This document shows positions 1 through 8,289 of a stretch of DNA of 41,086 bases, piece after piece. Origin of the DNA: JANOYJ01 sp031373225. Its GTDB lineage: Bacteria; Pseudomonadota; Alphaproteobacteria; Rhizobiales; Rhizobiaceae. The position numbers and the translations under genes were made by a program. The stretch's first letter is position 1. The number at the start of each line of letters is the position of its first letter. The notes under the pieces are model-generated. The model was not told the origin of the DNA, did not search any database, and saw nothing but the letters and a program-made list of their open reading frames with translations. The stretch covers positions 1-41,086 of the forward strand of contig JANMMM010000087.1 of assembly GCA_031373225.1 (NCBI GenBank), given 5' to 3'.

Positions 1-112
1 CTTCTCCCCGCAAGTGGCGGGGAGAAGGGGATAACCGCCTGCGCTGCCACTTCCCTTCTCCCCGTTCTCACGGGGAGACGGTGCCCCGACGGGGCGGATG
101 AGGGGCAGCGCC
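1..112. repeat. Palindromic intergenic repeat, family A
   Basis: This stretch is a chain of hairpins. A perfect 11-bp stem joins 1-11 to 17-27 around a 5-nt loop, and a second stem joins 58-64 to 71-77. Positions 50-112, read on the minus strand, closely match 40315-40378 on the plus strand: the first 18 bases are identical, and both continue with a TCTCCCCG hairpin and end in GAAGGGAAG. The unit is therefore dispersed rather than a local hairpin. It lies just past the stop of the DmdA-like gene and may help end transcription. The left edge is cut by the window. Confidence 0.8.
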
Positions 113-130
113 GAGGTTCAATAGTTTATC

Positions 131-1234
131 TCAAAGAAACGGCAGCTCGGCGAGCGTCGCCGGTTCCGCCTTACCATCGCGCATGACAGTCACCCGGTCC
201 CCCGCCTTGGCCGCAGCTGACACCAGCGCGAAGCCGATGTTTCTCTTCATCCGGTGGGACCAAATGATGTTGGTCATCGACCCGATCTTCGCGCCGCCTG
301 CCAGAATGTCAAACCAGACGAAGGACGGACCTGCGGCGGCCTCATTGTCCAAAATGACGCCGAGCTGATGCCGCTTGACGCCCTCGGCTTTAATCCGCCG
401 CAGCGCCTGAATGCCGACCGTGTCGTCCGGCACATTGAGGTCGACATACTTGCCCATGCGCACTTCGAAGGGGTTGGTGAAATCATCCGTGTCGCCGCCA
501 TAGGAGATGAGGCCGCTCTCGATGCGCTCGTGGACATTCGGATTGCCGGGGCCGATGTCCCAGGCTTTGCCCGCTTCCTTGACTATGTTCCAAAGCTCTG
601 TGCCGCACGCGCCGTCCATCAGGTAGATTTCAAACCCGCCCTGCTTCGACCAGCCTGAGCGCGCCACGGCCACAGGGATGCCGTTGACCGCGGTCTCCTT
701 GAACCAGAAATATTTCAGCGCCCGCACCCAATCGCCGAAGATTGAAGCGACAACGTCCTCCGCTTTCGGCCCCTGCACCGCGAGCGGCGAGACATCGGGT
801 TCGGTGATCTCGACATTCAGCCCGCGCTCGGCGCAAATCGCCCGCGCCCAAAACAGGATGTTCGAGTCGGCAATCGACAGCCAGAACAGGTCGCCGGCGC
901 GCTTCAAGACAATCGGGTCGTTGATCAACGTTCCCGCATGGTTGCACAGGGCGACATATTTGCCCTGGCCTTCGACGCACTTGGTGAGATCGCGTGTGCA
1001 CAGGATCTGCGCCAGCCGCGCCGCATCCGGACCCTTCAGCTGAACCTGCCGCTCGACCGCGACGTCCCACATCGATACGCCTTGGATGATGCGCCAATAT
1101 TCTTCCTCCGGTTTGCCAAAGCCGGTCGGCATCAGCATGTTGTTGTAGGTGGTGAACGAGGTGACCCCCTCGGCCACCGTCGCCTCGAAAAAGGGCGACG
1201 GGCGCAGGCGCGCGGATGGGTAGATAGAAAACAT
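131..1234 (-). CDS. dmdA: DmdA/GcvT-like tetrahydrofolate-dependent demethylase
   Basis: This is a glycine-cleavage T-protein fold enzyme of 367 residues that most resembles dimethylsulfoniopropionate demethylase DmdA. DmdA moves a methyl group from DMSP to tetrahydrofolate, giving methylmercaptopropionate. Features recalled from DmdA and seen here are VWDV-type text (MWDVAVERQVQ), LCTRDL, NDPIVLK, EPDVSPLAVQGP, SRSGWSKQGGFEIYL-like text (ARSGWSKQGGFEIYL) and RIESGLISYGGD. GcvT proper usually has RTGYTGEDG at the SKQGG position. The length fits DmdA (about 369). I chose the ATG at 1234 because it follows a strong GGGAGG ribosome site; a longer reading frame upstream lacks one. The gene is divergent from a LysR regulator. 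It could instead demethylate another methylated sulfur or nitrogen compound, since DmdA-like paralogues are common. Confidence 0.75.
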   Translation of the reverse strand: MFSIYPSARLRPSPFFEATVAEGVTSFTTYNNMLMPTGFGKPEEEYWRIIQGVSMWDVAVERQVQLKGPDAARLAQILCTRDLTKCVEGQGKYVALCNHAGTLINDPIVLKRAGDLFWLSIADSNILFWARAICAERGLNVEITEPDVSPLAVQGPKAEDVVASIFGDWVRALKYFWFKETAVNGIPVAVARSGWSKQGGFEIYLMDGACGTELWNIVKEAGKAWDIGPGNPNVHERIESGLISYGGDTDDFTNPFEVRMGKYVDLNVPDDTVGIQALRRIKAEGVKRHQLGVILDNEAAAGPSFVWFDILAGGAKIGSMTNIIWSHRMKRNIGFALVSAAAKAGDRVTVMRDGKAEPATLAELPFL

Positions 1235-1275
1235 CAGGGCCTCCCGGAAAGCGCTGTCAGTGCCGCCGGGTGACA

Positions 1276-1305
1276 ATTGGGTCAAATGATGATTATTCAC
1301 CCAAT
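1276..1305. promoter_or_regulatory. Inverted repeat, candidate LysR operator
   Basis: The gap between the divergent demethylase and lysR genes holds an inverted repeat with outer arms ATTGGGT (1276-1282) and ACCCAAT (1299-1305), perfect over 7 bp. Partial symmetry continues inward (TCAA against TTCA). LysR proteins usually bind an interrupted dyad in the divergent promoter next to their own gene, so this is the natural candidate operator. Binding is inferred, not shown. Confidence 0.5.
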
Positions 1306-1331
1306 GACCCCACAAAAGTTATGGATCAATC

Positions 1332-2210
1332 ATGCATGATCTGCCGCCGCTGCCCTGGCTGCGCGCCTTCGAAGTCTCCGCCCGGCATCTCAGTTTCACC
1401 TCTGCCGCGCAGGAGCTGGCGCTCAGCCAAGCCGCCGTTTCCAAGCAAATCAAACTCCTGGAGCTGAAGCTCGGCGAGCCGCTGTTCCACCGCTTCCCGC
1501 GCAGCCTTGGCCTGACCAAAGCGGGCGAAGCTTTCCTGCCGAAAGTGCAGCACGCATTCGAGAGGCTCTCGGCGGGCGCCAGCGAAGTCTTCGGCCCGCG
1601 CCGCAGCGATGTGCTCACCATTCGCTGCGCGGTAGGTTTCGCGGTTAACTGGCTTGCGCCGAGGCTGCCGGATTTCATGGCGAGGCATCCGGACATAGCG
1701 CTGCGGCTGATTTCAAGCGTCTGGAATGAGGGCGGCGGGAGCGGCGCGATTGATTTGGATATCCGCTATGGCGATGGCAATTGGCCGGGCGTGCAGTCTG
1801 AACGGTTGACCCGCGAGGCGCTGCGGCCAGTGTGCAGTCCGGAGCTGCTTGAAGGCGGACATTTGAACACGCCTGTCGACCTAGTCAGACACAGGCTTAT
1901 CCATGTGCTGGGTTACAAAGAAGGCTGGGCGCTATGGCTGAAGAAGGCGGGCGTGCGAGAAGCCCCCGCGAACCCCAGCCTGCAATGCGACGCGTCCCTT
2001 ATGGCCTTCGGGCTTGCCGCGCAAGGGGCGGGGGTGGCGCTTGGCAGGACATCGATGGTCGGGCCGGAGCTGAAAAGCGGACGGCTGGTTGCGCCGTTTG
2101 ATTTGGCGGTGCCGGTGGACGAAGGGTTTCATCTGATGTCGGATGACGCCCGGCAGAATGGCGCTCACGCAGCTGCGTTTCGGCAATGGATTCTGGGGGT
2201 GGCGGGGTAA
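1332..2210 (+). CDS. LysR-family regulator, GcvA-like
   Basis: This is a 292-residue LysR-type transcription factor. The N-terminal winged helix-turn-helix spans about residues 5-65, with LPWLRAFEVSARHLSFTSAA, then SQAAVSKQIKLLE and GEPLFHR, the usual LysR signature. The effector domain follows from about residue 90. The LPPL.WLRAFE opening and the SFT..A.EL pattern are typical of the GcvA subgroup. It is transcribed away from the DmdA-like gene, from which it is separated by about 100 bp containing an inverted repeat, so it probably controls that gene and itself. The ribosome site ahead of the ATG is weak. The inducer is unknown; a methylated sulfur compound or its product is the obvious guess. 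Confidence 0.88.
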   Translation: MHDLPPLPWLRAFEVSARHLSFTSAAQELALSQAAVSKQIKLLELKLGEPLFHRFPRSLGLTKAGEAFLPKVQHAFERLSAGASEVFGPRRSDVLTIRCAVGFAVNWLAPRLPDFMARHPDIALRLISSVWNEGGGSGAIDLDIRYGDGNWPGVQSERLTREALRPVCSPELLEGGHLNTPVDLVRHRLIHVLGYKEGWALWLKKAGVREAPANPSLQCDASLMAFGLAAQGAGVALGRTSMVGPELKSGRLVAPFDLAVPVDEGFHLMSDDARQNGAHAAAFRQWILGVAG

Positions 2211-2248
2211 AGTCTGGGTCGTTGGGACAAGTCCGACGACCCAGACTT
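2210..2248. terminator. Long hairpin after lysR
   Basis: A perfect 13-bp stem joins 2210-2222 (AAGTCTGGGTCGT) to 2236-2248 (ACGACCCAGACTT). The 13-nt loop contains a further GGAC/GTCC pairing, so almost the whole 39 nt can fold. It begins at the lysR stop codon. There is no T run after it, so it is not a classical intrinsic terminator; it may still stop or protect the lysR transcript. Confidence 0.5.
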
Positions 2249-2353
2249 CATCGCAACACCCCGCCGCCTGAGAGGCCATTGGCTCTCCAAACGTTGACTT
2301 TGCGCCTCTGCGCGGCATTTCTCCCGAAAGACATCACAACATAAAGCCAGCTC

Positions 2354-3571
2354 ATGTTACCGGCACAAAACCCCACCCGCGCCCACGGACTGGCGCTTTT
2401 GGAGCGTTTCGTTCCGGCTATGGGCCAGCGCTACACGAAAAGCCGGAATTTTGATCATGGTGCGGGAAGGCACAGCGCTGTCTCAACGCTCTCGCCCTAT
2501 GTGCGCAGGCGCCTGGTCCTGGAAGAAGAACTGGCAGCCGAGGCGGTTCGCGCGCATGGTTTTAACGGTGCGGAAAAGTTTGTCGAGGAAGTGTTTTGGC
2601 GAGGTTATTTCAAAGGGTGGCTGGAGCGCCGTCCGCAGGTCTGGGCCAGCTACGCCGAAGGCCTTGCCAGCGATCTGGCAGTATTGGAGCAAAACCGGCG
2701 TCTGCGCAAAGCCGTGGCGGCGGCTGAAGCGGGCGAGACGGGCATTGCGTGTTTTGACACATGGGCTGAGGAGCTCTTGACGACGGGATATGTGCACAAT
2801 CACGCCCGCATGTGGTTCGCCTCCATTTGGATATTCACGCTCAACCTGCCTTGGCGGATAGGCGCTGACTTCTTTTACCGGCATCTGCTGGATGGGGACC
2901 CGGCTTCCAACACGCTCGGCTGGCGCTGGGTGGCGGGGCTGCACACACGGGGAAAACCGTACGAGGCCAAGGCCTGGAACATAACAACTTTCACCGCAAA
3001 CCGCTTTCAGCCGCATGAGGGTGAATTCGCCCGCGATGTGCGAGGCTTAGAGGATGAAGAGCCGGAAGGCCTGCCGCCCGTCATGGCGCTGCGCCCGGAT
3101 AATACGCCCAAGACTGGCGTGCCCTCTTTGCTATTGCTGACGGAGGAGGACTGCAGGCTGGAAGACTTCAATCTTGCCGCTTACGACATACGCGCTTCCG
3201 CCACGCTCGCCGCCAGCCATCTGCGCTCGCCGCGCCCGGTGTCTGAAAATGTGACGGCCTTTGAAGCGGGCGCTTTGCAGGACGCCGCCGCCCGCGCGGG
3301 CGTTGCCGCAATGTCAATGCGGGCGGGGCTGCCGGATGATTTGGCGCTCTGGGCAGCCCGCGCAGGCGCAACGCAAGTCATCACGCCCTATGCCGCGCAG
3401 GGACCGCTCTGCGATTGGCTCCACGCAGCCGCGCCCTCCTTAGCCGATAAAGGCATCACGCTTGCCGAGCTGCGGCGCGATTGGGATGCGCTGATCTGGC
3501 CACATGCAACGGCGGGATTTTTCAAGGTGAAGCAGCAGATTCCGCGTATTCTTGAAAGAGTTCTGGCGTGA
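2354..3571 (+). CDS. Photolyase/cryptochrome-like FAD protein, domains permuted
   Basis: The first ~225 residues match the helical FAD-binding domain of the photolyase/cryptochrome family: STLSPYVRRRL (binding the FAD phosphates in the family), EVFWRGYFKGW, the HNHARMWFAS block, DGDPASNTLGWRWVAGL and RGKPY. The family's N-terminal alpha/beta antenna domain is absent. Instead, about 160 residues follow the FAD domain and read like an alpha/beta fold: a beta strand SLLLL, alternating segments, ATQVITPYAAQGP, a GITLAEL strand and WPHATAGFFKVKQ, which recalls the end of an antenna domain. I infer a circular permutation. The usual 'RxFNP' after the Trp region is altered to AWNI. The stop overlaps the start of the next gene by 4 nt. 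Repair or light sensing are both possible; the substrate is unknown. Confidence 0.82.
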   Translation: MLPAQNPTRAHGLALLERFVPAMGQRYTKSRNFDHGAGRHSAVSTLSPYVRRRLVLEEELAAEAVRAHGFNGAEKFVEEVFWRGYFKGWLERRPQVWASYAEGLASDLAVLEQNRRLRKAVAAAEAGETGIACFDTWAEELLTTGYVHNHARMWFASIWIFTLNLPWRIGADFFYRHLLDGDPASNTLGWRWVAGLHTRGKPYEAKAWNITTFTANRFQPHEGEFARDVRGLEDEEPEGLPPVMALRPDNTPKTGVPSLLLLTEEDCRLEDFNLAAYDIRASATLAASHLRSPRPVSENVTAFEAGALQDAAARAGVAAMSMRAGLPDDLALWAARAGATQVITPYAAQGPLCDWLHAAAPSLADKGITLAELRRDWDALIWPHATAGFFKVKQQIPRILERVLA

Positions 3572-3795
3572 AACCAATAACCAGAACCGCAGCGGATCTG
3601 TCGCTGCCGGCAATCAGCGACATCGTTGAAATGGCGCTGAGCGATCATATCGCGTTCCGAATGATTCTCGATCAGCACGGCCTCACCCCCGATCAGGTCA
3701 AAGCGCTGATGCGCCGCGAACTCAAACCCGGCAGCTACCGGGCATGGCGCAAGCGCGTGCGGGCATTTGGAGACCGGCGGGCACATTACAAATAA
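3568..3795 (+). CDS. TIGR03643/DUF2805-type small protein
   Basis: This 75-residue basic protein has the short signature of the TIGR03643 (DUF2805) family: EMALSDHIAFR near the N-terminus, GLTPDQVKALMRRELKPGSY and then RAWRKRV. I recall members of this family lying beside cryptochrome or photolyase genes, which agrees with the context here. The GTG start sits inside the stop of the FAD protein (GTGA, 4-nt overlap), so the two are very probably translationally coupled. The central segment could form a helix-turn-helix, but no function is established. Transcription then converges with malate synthase. Confidence 0.8.
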   Translation: MKPITRTAADLSLPAISDIVEMALSDHIAFRMILDQHGLTPDQVKALMRRELKPGSYRAWRKRVRAFGDRRAHYK

Positions 3796-3807
3796 GGCGA
3801 GGCCGCC

Positions 3808-5970
3808 TCACCCGCCCGCCTTGAGCTCCAGCCGCCGCCTGTGCAGCACCGGCTCGGTATAGCCGTTCGGCTGCGCCAGCCCCTTGAACACAAGATCGCA
3901 CGCCGCCTGAAACGCGATGGATGAGCCGAAGTCCGGCGCCATGGGCTTGTAGAGCGGATCGCCCGCGTTCTGCCCGTCCACGACTTTCGCCATCCGCTCC
4001 AATACGCCGAGCACCTGCGCTTCGTTCGTCACGCCATGGTGCAGCCAGTTGGCGATGTGCTGGGAGGAGATGCGCAGCGTGGCGCGGTCTTCCATCAGGG
4101 CCACATTGTTGATGTCCGGCACCTTCGAGCAGCCGATGCCCTGGTCCACCCAGCGCACGACATAGCCAAGAATTCCCTGCGCATTGTTCTCGAGTTCGTT
4201 CAGCACTTCCTCCGGCGGCCAGTTGGTGTTTTCCGCGACCGGGACCGTCAGAATATCATCGAGGCTCACCTTCGGGCGGGACTTCAGCTGCGCCTGCACG
4301 GCGTGGACATCGACCATATGGTAGTGCGTGGCGTGCAGTGTCGCTGCCGTTGGTGAAGGAACCCAGGCGGTGTTGGCACCGGCTTTCGGGTGGCCGATTT
4401 TGTGCTCCAGCATGGCGGCCATCAGGTCGGGCATGGCCCACATGCCCTTGCCGATCTGCGCATGGCCGTCGAGGCCGCACTGAAGGCCGGTGTCGACGTT
4501 CCAGTTTTCATAAGCGGCGATCCATTTCGACACCTTCATCGCCGCCTTGCGCACCATCGGCCCGGCCTGCATCGACGTGTGCATCTCGTCGCCCGTGCGG
4601 TCGAGGAAGCCGGTGTTGATGAAGGCGATGCGCTCGGAGGCGGCGCGGATGCATTCCTTGAGGTTGACCGTCGTGCGGCGCTCCTCGTCCATGATGCCCA
4701 TTTTGATCGTGTTCTTGGCCATGCCGAGAGCGGCTTCAACACGGGTGAAAATTTCGACGGCGAAGGCAACTTCTTCGGGGCCGTGCATTTTGGGTTTGAC
4801 GAAATAGCAGGAGCCGGTCCGCGAGTTTTGGCGGCGGCCTTCCGGGCCGATGTCGTGCAGGGCGATCACCGACGTGACCATCGCGTCCAGAATGCCTTCA
4901 GGCACTTCCGAACCGTCGGGCAGCAGGATCGCCTGGTTGGTCATCAGATGACCGACATTGCGCACCAGCATCAGCGAGCGCGAGCGCATCAGCTTTTCCG
5001 CGCCGTCCGCGCCGGTGTAGGGATAATCCGGATTGAGCGCGCGGGTGAAGGTTTTGTCGCCCTTCTTAACTTCTTCAGTGAGATCACCCTTCATCAGGCC
5101 GAGCCAGTTGCGATAGGCCTCGACCTTGTCCGCCGCGTCCACGGCAGCGATGGAATCTTCGAGATCCATGATGGTGGTGAGGGCGGATTCAAGGACGACA
5201 TCGGCGATGCTGGCGGCGTCGGTTGATCCGATGGGATGGTCCTTGTTCATCGTCACGCCGATATGCAGGCCGTTGTTGACAAACATAAGCGCTCGGGGCG
5301 CGGCGGCGTCGCCCTTGTAGCCGTCGAACTGTGCGGGGGTGGAGAGGCCGGTGACTGAGTTGTCCAAAAGGGTGATGAGAAGGGTGCCATTCTGGACGGC
5401 AAAGCTCTTGACCTTTGTCCAGCCGCCCGCCGCAAGCGGCAGGGCGCGGTCAAGGAAATCACGCGCCCAAGCGATGACTTTCGCGCCGCGCGCCGGATCG
5501 AAGCCGCCTGATTTGGGCGGGTCGCCAAGCGCGTCCGTCCCATACAGCGCGTCATAGAGTGAACCCCAGCGGGCGTTGGCGGCGTTCAGCGCATAGCGGG
5601 CGTTCATCACCGGCACGACCAGTTGCGGTCCGGCGATGGAAGCGATCTCGGCATCGACATTTTCGGTGGTGACTTTGAAATCCGGGCGTTCGGGGACCAG
5701 GTAGCCAATCTCCGTCAGGAAAGATTTGTATCCAGGCATGGCATAGCCGGTCGGGCGTTTGGCTATGTGCCATGCGTCGATCTTAGCCTGCAGCTCATCG
5801 CGTTTTTTCAGCAGCGCGGCGTTTTTCGGGGCGAGGTCTTGGAGGATGGCGGCGAGGCCGGACCAAAATGTGTCTGCCGTCACGCCCGTGCCGCCGATCA
5901 CCTCGCTGACGATGAATTCGTGCAGCGCCTTGTCGATTTTCAGTCCGGCGATTTCAATGCGCGCGCTCAT
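3808..5970 (-). CDS. glcB: Malate synthase G
   Basis: Malate synthase G condenses glyoxylate with acetyl-CoA to give malate, completing the glyoxylate bypass or glycolate use. The protein is 720 residues, close to the 723 of the E. coli enzyme. Recognisable blocks include the N-terminal clasp, LMFVNNGLHIGVTMNKDHPIG-like text around residue 230, MDLEDSIAAVDA (the acidic metal ligands), NSRTGSCYFVKPKMHGP-like text, IMDEERRTTVNLK, the AWVPSPTAATLHATHYH block and the C-terminal catalytic region. I chose the ATG at 5970, which has GAGAGG ten bases ahead, over an in-frame TTG six codons upstream. It stands alone, convergent with the TIGR03643 gene; no isocitrate lyase or glycolate oxidase gene is in view. 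Confidence 0.95.
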   Translation of the reverse strand: MSARIEIAGLKIDKALHEFIVSEVIGGTGVTADTFWSGLAAILQDLAPKNAALLKKRDELQAKIDAWHIAKRPTGYAMPGYKSFLTEIGYLVPERPDFKVTTENVDAEIASIAGPQLVVPVMNARYALNAANARWGSLYDALYGTDALGDPPKSGGFDPARGAKVIAWARDFLDRALPLAAGGWTKVKSFAVQNGTLLITLLDNSVTGLSTPAQFDGYKGDAAAPRALMFVNNGLHIGVTMNKDHPIGSTDAASIADVVLESALTTIMDLEDSIAAVDAADKVEAYRNWLGLMKGDLTEEVKKGDKTFTRALNPDYPYTGADGAEKLMRSRSLMLVRNVGHLMTNQAILLPDGSEVPEGILDAMVTSVIALHDIGPEGRRQNSRTGSCYFVKPKMHGPEEVAFAVEIFTRVEAALGMAKNTIKMGIMDEERRTTVNLKECIRAASERIAFINTGFLDRTGDEMHTSMQAGPMVRKAAMKVSKWIAAYENWNVDTGLQCGLDGHAQIGKGMWAMPDLMAAMLEHKIGHPKAGANTAWVPSPTAATLHATHYHMVDVHAVQAQLKSRPKVSLDDILTVPVAENTNWPPEEVLNELENNAQGILGYVVRWVDQGIGCSKVPDINNVALMEDRATLRISSQHIANWLHHGVTNEAQVLGVLERMAKVVDGQNAGDPLYKPMAPDFGSSIAFQAACDLVFKGLAQPNGYTEPVLHRRRLELKAGG

Positions 5971-6045
5971 CCGACGGATACCTCTCAAAAAACCTGCCGC
6001 GTTTCACCATAGGCGGCCCGAAGGGTCAATTGGAGAAAAGACGCA

Positions 6046-8061
6046 TCAGGGTTTTCCCAGTCTCGGCCGTCCGGTGGCGATGGCGGTGATGCTGGCATCG
6101 ACAAATTTGCGCAGGCCCTCGATGAAGGCCTCGTTCACCGACACAGCGGCATCGACATGCGCGTCCTCTGCGCCCGCCTCCTCTGCCCTCAGCAGCGCCA
6201 GCTTCTCGGCTTCCGTTCGGGCAAACGCGATGGCGGTGTTTTCTGCGCCGAAGTCCTGCACCAACCCGCCCACCGTCACGCGAAAGCAGTCTTCGCGAGG
6301 GGCCTCAATGCTGGCGGTGACGGTGACGCGCACTTCGCCGACGACGGCGCCAACGGCATTGGCGACATCGGCATGCGGCGGGATGATTGATTGTGTTGAA
6401 AGCAGCGCTCCCACAGCCGGATAGATCAGTCCCGCAGACGCGCCGAGGCCGATCACCGGGCGGTCGAGCGAGACGCTGAGACGGGCGACGCCATGACTGC
6501 CGTCAAGCGCCGACTGGATTGTGGCGTGGGCGACGGTTTCCGGGCCTTCGAGGCCGGATTCGGCGAAAGCGGTTTCCAGCACGAGTTCGGCGGAGCGGCG
6601 CTCGAGCTGGGTGATGACGCGCTCGGCGATCTCCGCGCCGGAGGCGGCGATGGGGCGGCCTCTGCCGTCGCGTTTGCGGGCGAAAAGCTCGGAGGCCTTC
6701 TGCGCCGCCTCCAGGTCGCCGTTCGACTGTTTGCCCAACACATGCTGCGCGTCGGTCGGGGTGAAGCCTGCGACGAGAACCAGACCGCGCGCGACAAGGC
6801 GGGCCAGCGCGGCGCTTTGGGAGGCGGAGGTGAGGACGCGGTCGAGCGGCTGGGGGATGGCAGTGAGCTTATCGTAAAGCGCCGCTTCACCGTCGGAAAG
6901 GCCAGCGGAGAAGCGGTCGGACAGGCCGGTTCTGTGGGCGAATTTTCCGTCGAGCCGGTTTGGGTTTTCCTGTTTCAGCTGCCGGTCCAGCGCGCTCAGC
7001 ACCTCTTCCCGGTGCAGCGATGCGGCAAGCGCCAGCGGCAACAGACGGTGGGGGCCGAGCGTCAGAACTGGTTCGAGGCCTCCTTCGGAGAGCGCCACTT
7101 CGGAATCGCCGCCTAGGCCATGCGTGCGCATAGCGACGGCTTCGACCATGGTGCGGAAGCCGCCAACCGTCGCGCCGTCGGGGTCAAGGCGCGGATGGCC
7201 ATCTATCAAAAGCGCAACGTCGGTTGTTGTGCCGCCAATATCGGAGACGATGGCGTCTTTAAGGCCAGACAGGTAGCCCGCGCCGACAAGGCTTGCAGCG
7301 GGGCCGGACAGAATGGTCTCAATTGGACGACGTGCGGCAAAACCTGCCGAGACGAGCGCCCCGTCGCCGCGCACAAGCATCAGCGGGGCTTCAATGCCAC
7401 CAGTGTTGAGAAAGCTTTTTGTGGCGTCGATCAGGCGGCCGATCATGTCGACAAGTCGCGCGTTGAGCAGCGTTGTCAGCGCGCGGCGCGGGCCGCCGAG
7501 TTTGGAGGAAAGCTCGTGCGAGACGGTGACCGGGAGATCGCATCTGTATTGTATGAGTTCGCGCGCGGCGATTTCATGCGCCGGATTGCGGACGGCGAAC
7601 ATGGAGGCGATGGCGATGCCGGAGACGGATTGCGCCAGCTGGGGAAGCGCCGCTTCCAAAGCTGACAGATCGAGCGGCGCGGCGTTGCCATGCGCATCAT
7701 GGCCGCCGGGGCACAGGATCAGCGGGTCCTTGCCGAGCGCCTCCGCCAGCCCGTCGCGCTTCAGGTCGCGCTCGTGGAAGCCGATTGATATCAGCGCGAC
7801 GCGGCCGCCCTGGCCTTCAACCAAGGCGTTGGTGGCGAGTGTCGTGGACATCGAGACGAGGGCGATGTCCTTGGGGTCCGCATTTGCTGCGGCGAGAACT
7901 TTGCCTGCCGCTTCCGAAATGCCGATGCTTAAGTCATGGCGCGTGGTCAGCGCTTTGGCCGAGGCGACAACGCCGCGAGCCGGGCAGAACAGCACGGCGT
8001 CCGTATAAGTGCCGCCCGTGTCGAGGCCAAGCCGCAGCCGCGTGTCGTCATGTGGATTCAT
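6046..8061 (-). CDS. Hydantoinase/oxoprolinase family protein (HyuA-like)
   Basis: This 671-residue protein belongs to the ATP-dependent hydantoinase A / 5-oxoprolinase family. The N-terminal domain opens with LGLDTGGTYTDAVLF, the first phosphate-binding loop of the ASKHA fold, and contains STTLATNALVEG. The second phosphate motif IVSDIGGTTTDVAL begins the main domain near residue 268. Such enzymes use ATP to open cyclic imides or to carboxylate ketones, normally with a HyuB-type partner subunit. No HyuB or acetone carboxylase subunit is adjacent, so the substrate cannot be named. The gene is monocistronic, in the same direction as glcB but 75 bp away from its start. The ribosome site is weak. 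Confidence 0.85.
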   Translation of the reverse strand: MNPHDDTRLRLGLDTGGTYTDAVLFCPARGVVASAKALTTRHDLSIGISEAAGKVLAAANADPKDIALVSMSTTLATNALVEGQGGRVALISIGFHERDLKRDGLAEALGKDPLILCPGGHDAHGNAAPLDLSALEAALPQLAQSVSGIAIASMFAVRNPAHEIAARELIQYRCDLPVTVSHELSSKLGGPRRALTTLLNARLVDMIGRLIDATKSFLNTGGIEAPLMLVRGDGALVSAGFAARRPIETILSGPAASLVGAGYLSGLKDAIVSDIGGTTTDVALLIDGHPRLDPDGATVGGFRTMVEAVAMRTHGLGGDSEVALSEGGLEPVLTLGPHRLLPLALAASLHREEVLSALDRQLKQENPNRLDGKFAHRTGLSDRFSAGLSDGEAALYDKLTAIPQPLDRVLTSASQSAALARLVARGLVLVAGFTPTDAQHVLGKQSNGDLEAAQKASELFARKRDGRGRPIAASGAEIAERVITQLERRSAELVLETAFAESGLEGPETVAHATIQSALDGSHGVARLSVSLDRPVIGLGASAGLIYPAVGALLSTQSIIPPHADVANAVGAVVGEVRVTVTASIEAPREDCFRVTVGGLVQDFGAENTAIAFARTEAEKLALLRAEEAGAEDAHVDAAVSVNEAFIEGLRKFVDASITAIATGRPRLGKP

Positions 8062-8124
8062 TCAAAGCCGCCCCGCCGTTCGCCGCCCGCTTTAGGGCAA
8101 GACGAGCGCGGCGGGAAGGCTCAA

Positions 8125-8289
8125 TCACTTGTTCGCCATTTGGCGGGCGACGGTCTCGATATCGCCCGCCTTGAGGCCGATATCGGCGCGGTCGCGCGGG
8201 CTCATGCTATGGAGAAATTCGAGATGCTGCCTGATCCTGCGATCGGCGGCGCGCTGACGCGCGTTGATAAGGCCTGAGAAAAAACCCAT
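8125..8289 (-). CDS. DUF1127 small protein
   Basis: This is a 54-residue basic protein of the DUF1127 (YjiS-like) type. It carries RIRQHLEFLHSMSPRDRADIGLKAGDIE, the arginine-rich helix followed by the 'DIGL' motif of the family. The ATG at 8289 has a clear AAGGAG eight bases upstream, which favours it over a longer frame starting at 8322. DUF1127 proteins of this size in Alphaproteobacteria have been linked with RNA metabolism and phosphate or stress responses; nothing here says which applies. It is divergent from the LssY-domain gene. Confidence 0.8.
   Translation of the reverse strand: MGFFSGLINARQRAADRRIRQHLEFLHSMSPRDRADIGLKAGDIETVARQMANK

Noticed and set aside
1..112. Repeats considered as a CRISPR array
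   Set aside because: There is no regular spacing of identical repeats with unique spacers; the unit is a chain of hairpins.
4390..5226. Plus-strand frame of 278 codons opposite malate synthase
   Set aside because: Antisense shadow of glcB, His/Arg/Gly-rich, no ribosome site.
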